DNA of 47,621 bases, taken from positions 1 through 47,621 of the forward strand of contig JAXLQL010000042.1 in assembly GCA_046331625.1 (NCBI GenBank), given 5' to 3'. Below the pieces are notes generated by a model. That model saw only the letters and a list, made by a program, of their open reading frames with translations, made no database searches and was not told the DNA's origin. How positions within the stretch are numbered: the stretch's first letter is position 1; the number at the start of each line of letters is the position of its first letter. Source of the stretch: JAXLQL01 sp046331625. GTDB taxonomy: Bacteria; Acidobacteriota; Terriglobia; Bryobacterales; Bryobacteraceae. Below, in pieces: positions 32,297 to 42,000 of the stretch. Both the position numbers and the translations under genes were made by a program.

Positions 32297-34138
32297 ATGG
32301 AACGACGACAGTTTCTGGCTGCGGCGGGCTCGGCGGCGCTGGCTCAGGCCGCGCGGCCCAACATCCTTTGGATCACCTGCGAGGACATCGGTCCGCAGAT
32401 TGGCGCATACGGCGATACCTACGCCGACACCCCGAACATCGATCGGCTGGCGAAGCGGAGCTTGCTCTATCGCAACGCGTGGTCCAACGCTCCCGTGTGC
32501 GCGCCGGCCCGGACCACGATCATCTCCGGCATGTACCCGCCCTCGCTCGGCGCCGAGCACATGCGGTCAGAGACGTCGCTGCCGGCGGGGTTCAAGATGT
32601 TCCCCGGATACCTGCGCGAGGCCGGCTACTACTGCACCAACAATGCCAAGGAAGACTACAACCTGGTGAAGCCGGCCGGCACCTGGGATGACTCGAGCAA
32701 CAAAGCCCACTGGCGCAAGCGAGCATCCGGGCAGCCGTTCTTTTCGGTGTTCAACTTTCTGATCACGCACGAAAGCCAGATCCGCACGCGGCCGCACAAG
32801 TGGGTCCACGACCTTTCGAAGGTGCGCGTTCCGGCGTATCATCCCGACCGGCGCGAGGTTCGCGAAGACTGGGCGCAGTATTACGACAACATCACCACCA
32901 TGGACGGGCAAGCGGCCAAGGTGCTTGCCGAACTCGAAGCGGACGGGCTCGCCGACAACACGGTGGTGTTCTTCTATGGCGACCACGGATCCGGGATGCC
33001 GCGCAGCAAGCGCTGGCCGTTCAACTCGGGGCTCCATGTGCCGCTGATCGCGCATGTTCCAGAGAAGCTCCGGCATCTGGCTACGAAGGATTATCGCCCT
33101 GGCGGCGAGACGCAACGGCTGGTGAGTTTCGTGGACCTTGCGCCCACCGTCCTGAGCCTGGCGGGGATCGCGCCACCGAAACATTTCCAGGGGCATGCGT
33201 TTTTGGGTCCGCACGCCGCCGCCGAGCAGCCCTACGTCTACGGCTTCCGCGGACGCATGGACGAGCGAATTGACATGACGCGGTCGGTCCGCGACGGGCG
33301 CTACGTCTACCTGCGCCACTACATGCCGCATCGCATCTACGGGCAGCACGTCAGCTACATGTTCGAAACGCCGACCACGCATGTCTGGCGGCAGTTGTTC
33401 GACGATGGCAAGCTCAATGACGTGCAGTCGCAGTTCTGGCGGGAGAAGCCGTCAGAGCAGTTGTTCGACCTGCAGGCGGATCGTGACGAGACCAAGAACC
33501 TGGCCGATTCGCCCGAGCACAAAGCCATTGTCGAGCGGATGCGAAAAGCGCAGCGCGCGCTGGCGGCGAAGATCCACGACGTGGGTTTTCTGCCCGAAGG
33601 CGAGATCCATGAGCGCGCGAAGGGGTCGACGCCTTACGAGATGGGGCATGATGCCAAGAAGTATCCGATGGAGAAGATCCAGGCGATGGCGGAGTTGGCG
33701 AGCGATCGCCGCAAGCCGGCCGTGGCTGAGCTGAAGCAGGGTTTGCATGATGGGGATAGTGCGGTGCGGTATTGGGCCGCGCAGGGAGCGCTGATCCGGG
33801 GTGAGAAGGCCGTCTCGGAGCTCGGCGGCGAGTTGCGCAAGGCGCTCGCGGATCCCGCGCCGTATGTGCGCGTCGTGTCGGCCGAGGCGCTGGGACGCTT
33901 CGGCAGTGAAGCCGACGGAAAAGAAGCGCTGCGCGTGTTGCTCGAACTGGCGGACGCTTCGAAGAACAGCGTTTATGTTTCGGTGGCGGCGCTCAACGCC
34001 ATCGGATACATGCAACCCAAAATCCAGCCGCCGAAGGATGTGATCGCCGCGCTGCCGAAGGAGTCGCCCGGCGCTCCGGAGCGCGCGCGCAGCTACGTTC
34101 CAAGGCTGATCGAAAAGATTCAGGCGGACATGAAATGA
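32297..34138 (+). CDS. Type I sulfatase with C-terminal HEAT-like repeats
   Basis: The protein has 613 residues. The N-terminal domain has NILWITCEDIGPQIGAYGD with the metal-binding acids, and CAPAR at 68-72, the C-x-A/S-x-R motif whose Cys becomes formylglycine (Pro-Ala instead of Pro-Ser). It is sulfatase-like through about residue 430 (VVFFYGDHGSGMPRSKR). The last 150 residues (VAELKQGLHDGDSAVRYWAAQGAL) are HEAT-like repeats, a fusion seen in planctomycete and acidobacterial sulfatases. It lacks a long signal peptide; the leader QFLAAAGSAALAQAA may be Tat-like. The next gene overlaps its stop as ATGA. Confidence 0.93.
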   Translation: MERRQFLAAAGSAALAQAARPNILWITCEDIGPQIGAYGDTYADTPNIDRLAKRSLLYRNAWSNAPVCAPARTTIISGMYPPSLGAEHMRSETSLPAGFKMFPGYLREAGYYCTNNAKEDYNLVKPAGTWDDSSNKAHWRKRASGQPFFSVFNFLITHESQIRTRPHKWVHDLSKVRVPAYHPDRREVREDWAQYYDNITTMDGQAAKVLAELEADGLADNTVVFFYGDHGSGMPRSKRWPFNSGLHVPLIAHVPEKLRHLATKDYRPGGETQRLVSFVDLAPTVLSLAGIAPPKHFQGHAFLGPHAAAEQPYVYGFRGRMDERIDMTRSVRDGRYVYLRHYMPHRIYGQHVSYMFETPTTHVWRQLFDDGKLNDVQSQFWREKPSEQLFDLQADRDETKNLADSPEHKAIVERMRKAQRALAAKIHDVGFLPEGEIHERAKGSTPYEMGHDAKKYPMEKIQAMAELASDRRKPAVAELKQGLHDGDSAVRYWAAQGALIRGEKAVSELGGELRKALADPAPYVRVVSAEALGRFGSEADGKEALRVLLELADASKNSVYVSVAALNAIGYMQPKIQPPKDVIAALPKESPGAPERARSYVPRLIEKIQADMK

Positions 34139-36021
34139 CGCTCGCCTTCCTGCTGGCCAGCCAGGCGCTCACCGTGATGGGCGACCTATCGGGCATGATC
34201 GACGGCTACCTCACCGGAATCGCCGAGCGGCACTGGGCCGAGCGTGATCGCGCGATCGCGGCCATCCGCACTCCGCAGGATCTCGCCCGCCGCCAGCAGT
34301 ACATTCGAGAACGCATCGCGCAATCGCTCGGCGGCTGGCCCGCCAAGACCCCGCTCAACGCGCGCATCACCGGCGTGATCGAGCGCGACGAGTATCGCAT
34401 CGAGAAGCTGTTGTTCGAAAGTTTGCCGGGATTCAAGGTCACGGCGAACGTCTACGTGCCGAAGCGCGGCGCGGGGCCGTTTCCTGCTGTGCTTGGAACG
34501 GCGGGCCACACCAACGAAGGCAAAGCCGCCGATCTCTATCAGCGCGGTTGGATCGGTATGGCGCGGCGCGGCATGATCGTGCTGGCGTACGATCCGCCCG
34601 GCCAAGGCGAGCGCAGCGAGTACGAGCGCGTCTCGATGGGCACGCAGCAGCACACGATGGCGGGGCTCCAGTGCATCCTTACGGGATCGAACATTGCCCG
34701 CTACGAAACCTGGGACGGCATCCGCGCCATCGACTATCTGCTCACGCGCACCGACGTGGATCCGAAGCGGCTGGCTGTGGCGGGAAATTCCGGTGGCGGC
34801 ACGCAGGCTGCGTATCTGGCCGCCGTGGAGCCTCGCTTAGCCGCGGCTGCGCCTTCCTGCTACATCACGCATTGGAGGAACCAGTGGATCAAACCGGGTC
34901 CGCAAGATGCCGAGCAGGATTTCTTCGGCTTCATTCGCGATGGGCTCGACTTCACGGATCTGCTGCTGCCGATGGCGCCGAAGCCGGTGAAGATGATGAC
35001 CGCGATCCAGGATTTCTTCCCCATCGAAGGCGCGCGCGCCACCTTCCGCGAAGCAGCGAATCTCTGGGAGGTGGGCGGCACGCGCGAGAAGTTCGACATG
35101 TTCGAGTTCGACGACAAGCACGGCTGGTCAAAGCCGCGCCGCGAGGCTACCTATCGCTGGTATTCGCGGTGGTTGCTCGGGCGGGATGAAGACGGCGCCG
35201 AAGCCGAGTCCACCGTGGAAGCCGCGCCATCGCTCAACGTCACCGGGACGGGTCAGCTCATGACTTCGGGCGGCAGCGAGACGGTGGCTTCGTTGAATCG
35301 CAAGGCCGCGGCGGAGATGTTCGCGCGGCGCCGCGCGTCTGCGCCCGGAGCAAACCTGCGGCAGATCGTGAGCGAGCGGCTCGGCAAGCCGATGCCTTCG
35401 GGTCCGGTGAAGGCGAAGGCGATGGGCGAAGTGGGCCGCGACGGATACCGGATCGAGCGCGTGGCGATCGAGAGCGAGTCCGCGATCACGGTTCCGGCGT
35501 TGCTGTTCGTTCCCGCGAAGCCGGTGGCGGGCGTGGTGCTGTGGCTCGACCCTTCGGGCAAAGCAAGCGCGGAACAGGAGATCGAAAAGCTGGTGCTCGA
35601 TGGGCATCGCGTGTTGGCGATCGACGCGCGCGGTTGGGGCGAGAGCGCTCCGCCGGCATCGGGACGCAGCGGCTACGGCGCCGCGTATCAGACGTTCATG
35701 CGCGCGTATTTGCTGGGCAAGTCGATTCTGGGGATGCAGGCGCTCGATGTGATGCGGGCCGTCGATTATCTGGCTTCGCGCGGGCTGGGTCCGGTGACGA
35801 TTCACGCGAAGAACAGCGCGGCGGTGGTGGCGTTGTGCGTGGCGGTGATGGATCCGCGCGTCAGCAAGGTGCGGCCGGTCGGGGCGGTGCCGAGTTATAT
35901 GGAGATCGTCTCGAAGCAGGAGTACGATTGGCCGCTCGACTTGATCGTGCATGGGGTGCTCGAGGATTTCGATGTGCCGGATTTGGTGAAGGCTTTGGGG
36001 GACCGGTACGAGGGGATGTAG
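34135..36021 (+). CDS. Double-domain alpha/beta hydrolase (acetyl xylan esterase-like)
   Basis: The protein has 628 residues. In the first domain (about 60-350), AVAGNSGGGTQAAYL holds the Ser nucleophile in a GxSxG elbow, and LAYDPPGQGERSEY and the His of DDKHGWSK fit the triad. The second domain (about 440-628, VVLWLDPSGKASAEQEIEKL) repeats the fold, but its elbow reads IHAKNSAAVV, keeping the Ser yet losing the glycines, so it is probably inactive. There is a signal-like N-terminus. Coupled by ATGA to the sulfatase, it could deacetylate the same polysaccharide. Confidence 0.85.
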   Translation: MTLAFLLASQALTVMGDLSGMIDGYLTGIAERHWAERDRAIAAIRTPQDLARRQQYIRERIAQSLGGWPAKTPLNARITGVIERDEYRIEKLLFESLPGFKVTANVYVPKRGAGPFPAVLGTAGHTNEGKAADLYQRGWIGMARRGMIVLAYDPPGQGERSEYERVSMGTQQHTMAGLQCILTGSNIARYETWDGIRAIDYLLTRTDVDPKRLAVAGNSGGGTQAAYLAAVEPRLAAAAPSCYITHWRNQWIKPGPQDAEQDFFGFIRDGLDFTDLLLPMAPKPVKMMTAIQDFFPIEGARATFREAANLWEVGGTREKFDMFEFDDKHGWSKPRREATYRWYSRWLLGRDEDGAEAESTVEAAPSLNVTGTGQLMTSGGSETVASLNRKAAAEMFARRRASAPGANLRQIVSERLGKPMPSGPVKAKAMGEVGRDGYRIERVAIESESAITVPALLFVPAKPVAGVVLWLDPSGKASAEQEIEKLVLDGHRVLAIDARGWGESAPPASGRSGYGAAYQTFMRAYLLGKSILGMQALDVMRAVDYLASRGLGPVTIHAKNSAAVVALCVAVMDPRVSKVRPVGAVPSYMEIVSKQEYDWPLDLIVHGVLEDFDVPDLVKALGDRYEGM

Positions 36022-36262
36022 GGTGTCGTTTGTCGAGGTTGCTGGTGGGGTTCTTGGGGTGGTGGTGGCAGGGTTCGGGGTCGCTGGATACGCACCTTGT
36101 TGCGGGCCAGGATTCCGGCTGATCGACGGCAGGTAACTGACGAGCGGGGCATCGCCGGACCGCGCCGGGCCGAGCCTAGCGGCGTCGAGCGACACGGGTG
36201 AGTTGATACGCCGGCGAAGCGAGAGTCACTACTCGAAATGCAAAGGCCGACGCTGCGCGAGA

Positions 36263-36268
36263 TATCAT
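36263..36268 (+). promoter_or_regulatory. -10 box before the TIR gene
   Basis: TATCAT, nine nt before ATG 36278. There is no Shine-Dalgarno between. Confidence 0.35.
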
Positions 36269-36277
36269 CAACAAACG

Positions 36278-36742
36278 ATGGTCAACCTATTCATCTCCTA
36301 TTCGCACAAGGACAACGCCTTCCGCGAGGAGTTGGAAACGCACCTCGCCATGCTGCGAAATTCCGGGCGCGTCGCCGTCTGGACGGACCGGCAGATCGAC
36401 GCCAGCATGGAGTGGGAGGCGGAGATCTGGTCCCACTTCGAAGCTGCTCGCGTTCTGGTGTTGTTGATCAGCCCCGACTTTCTCGCCTCGAAGTTCTGCT
36501 ACTCGCAGGAACTCGGCGCGGCTATGGCCCGCCACGAAGCCCGCACCGCCCGGGTGATTCCCGTGATCATTCGGCCGTGCCAGTGGCAGGATGCGCCGTT
36601 CGCCAAGATTCAATGCCTCTGCGCACCCAAGCCAGTATCGCTGTACGGCAAGGACCCGGTGGACCGCGACGAAGCCTGGGCAGCGGTGGCAGATCAAATT
36701 CGCAAGATCGTGATTCAAACAGATTCGATTCCCAATGGATGA
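36278..36742 (+). CDS. Stand-alone TIR-domain protein
   Basis: The 154-residue protein consists almost entirely of one TIR domain: LFISYSHKD (4-12) opens it, then WTDRQID (BB-loop area), MEWEAEIW with Glu47, LVLLISPDFLASKFC and VIPVIIRPC. By a gap-free alignment of this helix with SARM1, Glu47 falls on the catalytic NADase Glu. It could cleave NAD+ or make signalling nucleotides. The start is ATG 36278; TATCAT (36263-36268) precedes it. It is a close tandem paralogue of the TIR part of the next gene. Confidence 0.9.
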   Translation: MVNLFISYSHKDNAFREELETHLAMLRNSGRVAVWTDRQIDASMEWEAEIWSHFEAARVLVLLISPDFLASKFCYSQELGAAMARHEARTARVIPVIIRPCQWQDAPFAKIQCLCAPKPVSLYGKDPVDRDEAWAAVADQIRKIVIQTDSIPNG

Positions 36743-36748
36743 GCCGTG

Positions 36749-36754
36749 TATAAT
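36749..36754 (+). promoter_or_regulatory. -10 box between the two TIR genes
   Basis: TATAAT just after the stop of the first TIR gene, 14 nt before TTG 36769. This would allow independent transcription of the second TIR gene. Confidence 0.4.
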
Positions 36755-36768
36755 CGGCCAACAGGCGC

Positions 36769-37986
36769 TTGATCAAGATCTTCATTTCCTATGCGGATGA
36801 GGACACCCAGTTCTGCCATGAATTGGACGTACACCTCGCGACGCTGAGGAACTCGGGCCGCGTGCAAACATGGACCGTCGAGAAGATCGAGCCTGGCGTG
36901 GAGTGGGCCACGGAAACCCTTGCGAACTTCGAAGCGGCGCAGGTGGTGGTGCTCCTCATCAGTCCTCCGTTCCTCGACTCGATTCCGAAGCGCCCGGAGT
37001 TCGCCCGGGCGATGGAGCGGCACCGAAACGGCACCGCCAAAGTGGTTCCCATCATCATCCGCCCCTGCGATTGGAAGGATGGCAAGATCGACAAGCTCCA
37101 CTGCCTTTGCCGCGACAAGCCGGTTTCGCTTTATGGAAAGGACCGGACGGACCACGACTCCGCGTGGCTGTACGTCGTCGAAGAACTGAAACGGCTGGTG
37201 GATCGAGGCTCGCCCGGGAGCGCTCCTCCGGCGCCTCCCCGCGAAAGTAGCGCATTGCCATATCTCTGCGACCGCGTTCCACAGGAGATGGGTTTTATCC
37301 AACGCTTCTCCACGACCATCGCGCCTGAACCCCAGTTCTACTTCCTACCCGGCCCCGACGGCGAAATGCACCCGAGCTTTCTGAGCCGCGTCTGCGGCTG
37401 GACGCTTCCGGAAGAACTGCTCGACCGTGGCAAGTACGGCCGCGAATCGATCGTGCGCGTGCCGGCGCAATGGCTGCAAGGAGCCCCGAAAGGCAGAGAA
37501 ATGGAACTCGCCTTCGTGAAACAGAAGCTCGCCTCCGCGCTCAGCATTCATCCCAATCTCGAAGGCCGGATTCTGATCGTGGAGCACAATCTCTACGTCA
37601 AGTGGTGGAGCGACGAGATGGTCGCGCTGTTGAGAGAATACATCCGTCACTGGACTGCCGCCAAACCAGCCGGCGGAAATCCTACTCGCACGCTCGTCTT
37701 CTTCCACGTCGTGTATCCTGCCGGCACAACGGTGACTCCCAAGGACTCGATTCTGGCGAAGCTGGAGGAACTGGCACGGGAAATGGATGGCACGGGCTGC
37801 TCTGCGGGCCTTCTCGACGCGCTCGAGCCCGTGGAACGCGAGCATGTCGACGACTGGATCACCACCTATCAAGGCGAACGCCGGTTGGAAGGCGTGGATC
37901 TGCTCGCGAAACTCTTTTCCGGCGCGCCAGCGCTTCCCATGATTCGCGTCGAGCCCCGCCTGCAGGAATTCGTGGATCAAAACTGA
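36769..37986 (+). CDS. TIR-iSTAND protein
   Basis: The protein has 405 residues. An N-terminal TIR domain (about 1-145; FISYADED, VVVLLISPPFL) is followed by a Pro-rich linker (about 147-160) and a domain that begins PYLCDR at 164-169 and continues with the P-x-F-L-G / HPSFL spacing of iSTAND (inactive STAND) domains, which lack a Walker A. The TIR is like that of the previous gene, but the SARM1-equivalent Glu is Ala47 (EWATET), so NADase activity is doubtful unless Glu49 substitutes. It probably bridges the TIR effector and the MoxR gene product. The start is TTG 36769. Confidence 0.87.
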   Translation: MIKIFISYADEDTQFCHELDVHLATLRNSGRVQTWTVEKIEPGVEWATETLANFEAAQVVVLLISPPFLDSIPKRPEFARAMERHRNGTAKVVPIIIRPCDWKDGKIDKLHCLCRDKPVSLYGKDRTDHDSAWLYVVEELKRLVDRGSPGSAPPAPPRESSALPYLCDRVPQEMGFIQRFSTTIAPEPQFYFLPGPDGEMHPSFLSRVCGWTLPEELLDRGKYGRESIVRVPAQWLQGAPKGREMELAFVKQKLASALSIHPNLEGRILIVEHNLYVKWWSDEMVALLREYIRHWTAAKPAGGNPTRTLVFFHVVYPAGTTVTPKDSILAKLEELAREMDGTGCSAGLLDALEPVEREHVDDWITTYQGERRLEGVDLLAKLFSGAPALPMIRVEPRLQEFVDQN

Positions 37987-38001
37987 TCGGAGCCAAACAC
38001 C

Positions 38002-39003
38002 ATGTCAGACTTCTGGATCTTTCAAGGCAGCGGGAAACGGCGCTCGGAGAGTTCGCCACTGCCGGCGCCCGCCGCCGGGCCCGAGCAGCGGCCGCAGGAC
38101 ATCGAGCGCGAGCGCCTGGTGCAGGAAGCGGAAGCCTACCTGGCGGACGAACCGCTCCGCCACGCCGTGAACGCGGCGATCGCGCTGGGTAGGCCGCTCC
38201 TGGTGACTGGCGATCCAGGAACGGGCAAAACGAAACTCGCCTACCGCATGGCGTACGAACTGACGCCCGAGCATCCGGTTCCGCTGCGCTTCCAGACCAA
38301 GGCCCGTTCGGAAGGGACCGATCTGTTCTATCGGTATGACGCCCTGGGACACTTCCAGGAGGTCCAGGTCATCGGAAACAAGAGCGCCACCGCGCGCGAG
38401 CACATCCATATCGAAGCGCTCGGGATCGCGATCCTGCGCGCGTGCCAGGAGCGCGAGGCGGCCAACGGCTACCTTCCGGAGGAGTGGCGAAGCGCGAAGC
38501 CCGTGAAGTCAGTTGTGCTGATCGACGAGATCGACAAAGCGCCCAGGGACCTGCCCAATGACGTTTTGGCCGAGATCGAGGACATGAAGTTCACGATCAA
38601 GGAGACTCGCGAGACCTTCGCTGCGCATCCGGATTTCAAACCCGTGGTCCTCATTACGAGCAACTCCGAACGCGACCTGCCAAACGCGTTCCTGCGGCGT
38701 TGTTCGTACTATCACATCCCGCCGCCCAGCCGCGAACGCCTGCGTGAGATCGTGCGGAAGCGCGCCGAGCCCAGTGCTGATTTCAAGCTTGACAACGCGA
38801 TCGACAAGTTCAAGGAAGTCTGCGACCGGGTGAACAAGAAGAAGCCGTCCACCGACGAGTGCATCGCCTGGGTTCGGCTCCTCGACAGGCTGGGAATCGA
38901 CCCCGCGAATCCGAAGGAAGATCAACGCGACTGGCTGACCTTCACGTATCAAGTGCTCGTCAAAGACGCGGAAGATTTGAAATCTCTGACGTCAAAGCGA
39001 TAG
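38002..39003 (+). CDS. MoxR-type AAA+ ATPase
   Basis: The protein has 333 residues. After a low-complexity N-terminus come the ATPase motifs: Walker A GDPGTGKT (70-77), Walker B VVLIDEIDKA (about 170-179), sensor 1 ITSNSE (about 215) and an arginine finger in FLRRC. The inserted segment FTIKETRETFAAHPDFKPV is usual for MoxR. MoxR ATPases act as chaperone-like motors on vWA proteins. GGAG lies nine nt before ATG 38002, and the TIR-iSTAND stop is 15 nt upstream, so the genes form an operon with the giant membrane protein following three nt later. Confidence 0.92.
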   Translation: MSDFWIFQGSGKRRSESSPLPAPAAGPEQRPQDIERERLVQEAEAYLADEPLRHAVNAAIALGRPLLVTGDPGTGKTKLAYRMAYELTPEHPVPLRFQTKARSEGTDLFYRYDALGHFQEVQVIGNKSATAREHIHIEALGIAILRACQEREAANGYLPEEWRSAKPVKSVVLIDEIDKAPRDLPNDVLAEIEDMKFTIKETRETFAAHPDFKPVVLITSNSERDLPNAFLRRCSYYHIPPPSRERLREIVRKRAEPSADFKLDNAIDKFKEVCDRVNKKKPSTDECIAWVRLLDRLGIDPANPKEDQRDWLTFTYQVLVKDAEDLKSLTSKR

Positions 39004-39005
39004 TC

Positions 39006-42000
39006 ATGCAGGCGTCTCCCCGATTGCCGCCGGTTGCGTTCGAAGCGCTCTATGTCCGCTTGCGGCAGCAGGGGTTCGCCGTCGGCGTGGATCAACAGAT
39101 TCAGCTCGAGACCCTGGTGGACCGGCTGGACGTGGAGGGGATCTCACCCGAGCACCTGAAGACGCTGCTATGCCCCGTGTTCGCAGCGAATCCGGCCCAG
39201 CAGAAGGCGTTCTACGAGATCTTCGACGAGACCTACCCGCTCATCTGCCCCCCAGCAAAGGCATCGGACGCATTCGAGAATGGATTCGCCGGACTCGCCA
39301 AGCCGTTCGCCGAGCCACTTACAAGACCTTGGGTTTATGCTTTGGCGGTCCTGTTGGCGCTGGCGGGATTGTTTTGGGTTCTGAAACCATCCGCAACGCC
39401 GCCCGCGACAACCTCTGGCGGCATTCCGGATCCCGGCAACGGGCCCGCAACGCCGCCTCCGCTGGTGGACACTCGCACCGCATCTTTCTCAATTGACCCA
39501 GCCAAGCTCGCGCGGCTCGATCCCGGCGGACACCTGCGGGCAATTCAGTGGACTGGCGCCGCTGCTCCTCTGTTCGCGGCTGGTGCGCTCTGGCTCTACT
39601 GGGCCATGCGCCGCCGAGCGGCTTTTCAAAAGTCCAGCGGACTGCTGCCGCCCAACTTCTGGCCGCTGAAGCTCGAGGCGATGGGTTCGCGTGTTTTCGC
39701 CGCGTCCGAAGTCCGCCGTCTCGCGATGCTGATGCGGCGCAGGCAAGACGGACACGGCGGGATCCTCGACATTGCCGGCACGATCGCCGAGACGATGCGC
39801 AACGCCGGATTCCCACGCTGGGTGCTGCGCGCGGTGAGACGAGCGCCCGAGTATGTCGTGCTGATCGAACGGCAGTCGGTGAACGACCACTTTGCCGCGA
39901 TGGTCACCGACTTGATGCAGATGCTCAAAGACGAGGGCGTGTATCTGGCTCGTTACTACTTCACCGGAGATCCGCGGCACTTGGTGTCCGAGAGCGGGGA
40001 GGATCTCGCCTTCGCTGATCTCGCAGGCCGCCGCCACGGAGATCGCCTGCTGGTCTTCGGGAGATCGAGCACCTTCCTTCATCCGTCGCGTGGGCACGTG
40101 GAGGACTGGGCGCTTCCGATTCTCGAGCAGTTTCCGCTGCGCGCGCTGCTGGCCGACGACGGATGTCCGCGCCGCCGGCTGGACCGGCTTCAGGAAGCTG
40201 GCTTGTGCGTGGTTCCGGCGAGCATGGAGGGAATCGCCACGGCGATCCGGTTTCTCGACGGCGGTGGAACCGGTGCGGGCCGGCCGTTCCCGGGCTTCGC
40301 TGCGCTACCTGCCGCGCCAATCGAGATGGTCGACGGCGCCGATCCGCTCGCGCGCTGGATCCGGGCGTGCTCGATTTACCCGGAGTTGCACTGGAACCTG
40401 ACGTTGCAACTCGGCGCGGCGGCCGGCGAGGATCTCTCGGAAGCGGGCGTAAGCCGCTTGAGCCGTATGAGCTGGTTCCGCCGGGGTGAGATTCCGCCGC
40501 CGCAACGGGAGGAACTGGCTGAGTCGATTCCGCCTTCTGACCAATCGGGCTTGCGGCAGTCGCTCATTTCCGCGCTTCAATCGCGAATGGAGAACGATGC
40601 GTGGCAGAACCTGGAACAAACGCTGCGGGTCTACTTGCCAGAGAAGCGCCGTTGGTGGCAGAGTGCGGTGGAGCCTCCATCCGATGCGCACGATTTCGTG
40701 TTCCTTCGGTTTCTCGGGTGGAGAGAACCCGGAACGGCTGCTGTTGTGCAGAATCGCCCGAGCCAGTGGTTCCGGAAGAACGCGTTCTCGGCGGCTGCGG
40801 CTCTAACCGTAGTGCTGTTGGGATTGATGCAACCGTGGCGCGATCGCGCCATGGGCGAGACCCGTGTCAGCGGCACGGCCGTAGATGAGTACGGGCGTCC
40901 TGTGGCAGGCGTGGAGCTTGCCCTAGGAGCGGAGCGGCGGATCTCGGACGCCGGCGGGCGATTCGACTTCGGGAGTGCCTTTCGGACGGCGGATCAGTTG
41001 CCGCTCGAGATCAGAACGCTGTACTGGCCGCGGGGAGTTGGCTTCGATCCGAGTGGCGGGGTGATCGCGCGGGTCGGCCGAGTCCGCCGGACGGATGGCT
41101 CATTGGTAGTGTTCGGCACGCGACCCGCGGAAGGCGGCTTCCGTGTGGAGTTCGAGGGAGCATGGCGGGAAATGATCGTATCGGCTTCCGACAAAACGGT
41201 GCGGCGCTTCACCTCGGATCAGTTCGACTATCGTGCGCCGATCCAGACAAAGCCGGGGATACAGTACACGGTGAGTATCGACGGGATCAATGCCGGCTCT
41301 TGGGTGTCAGCCGCGGCTGGGGTTCCCTCGATCGAGCGGTTCGTCAGCGAATGGGTGGTGAACCCCGATACCAAGCCGGGTGCGTTGATCGACATTGCGA
41401 AGCTCACCTATGAGATTCGGGATGCGACCGAGGCACGTGTGGAAACGCCGCACCGCCAGATTCCATTGTCGTTGCCGGCTGGCTCGATTGGGGTAGAACC
41501 CGAACAGTGGTACAAGTTGGTAGCCGGAAATGGCGTGCGTGAGGTGACCAAACAGATCGGACTTTCGTCTAAGGACGCCGGCATCAAGAAGCCGAGGATT
41601 GTCCGCTTCGATGTAGTTCCGAATCGGATCAAGGCCGGCGAGGAAGCGAAGCTCGTGTGGGAGGTTCGAGATGCTCGCGGGCTGCACCTTTTCGTGCCGG
41701 GGACGGGCGAGGTAACTCTGAGACCCGATGGATCCCGCCCGGGTACTGTGAGCGGCGAGCGCATGGTGCGGCCTCAGCGAGGCGCCGTCTACGGTCTGCG
41801 CGGCGAAATGTTCCTCTCGGCGGAAGTGCCGGTCAACGTGATCGAAGAGACCAAACTGCCGGAGGTGACACTGAAGGTCGAGCCGGCCGAGATCGTTGCT
41901 GGCGAAACAGTAAAGGTATCCTGGAGCGCGCCAGGAGCGGACTTTATCCAGATCATCGGAATGACGTCGAGCCGGCCCGGCACCGCGGGCGCGAACTCGT

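Noticed and set aside
38859..39005. Upstream extension of the giant membrane protein
   Set aside because: It would overlap the MoxR coding sequence in another frame; the CoxE-like fold begins right after ATG 39006.
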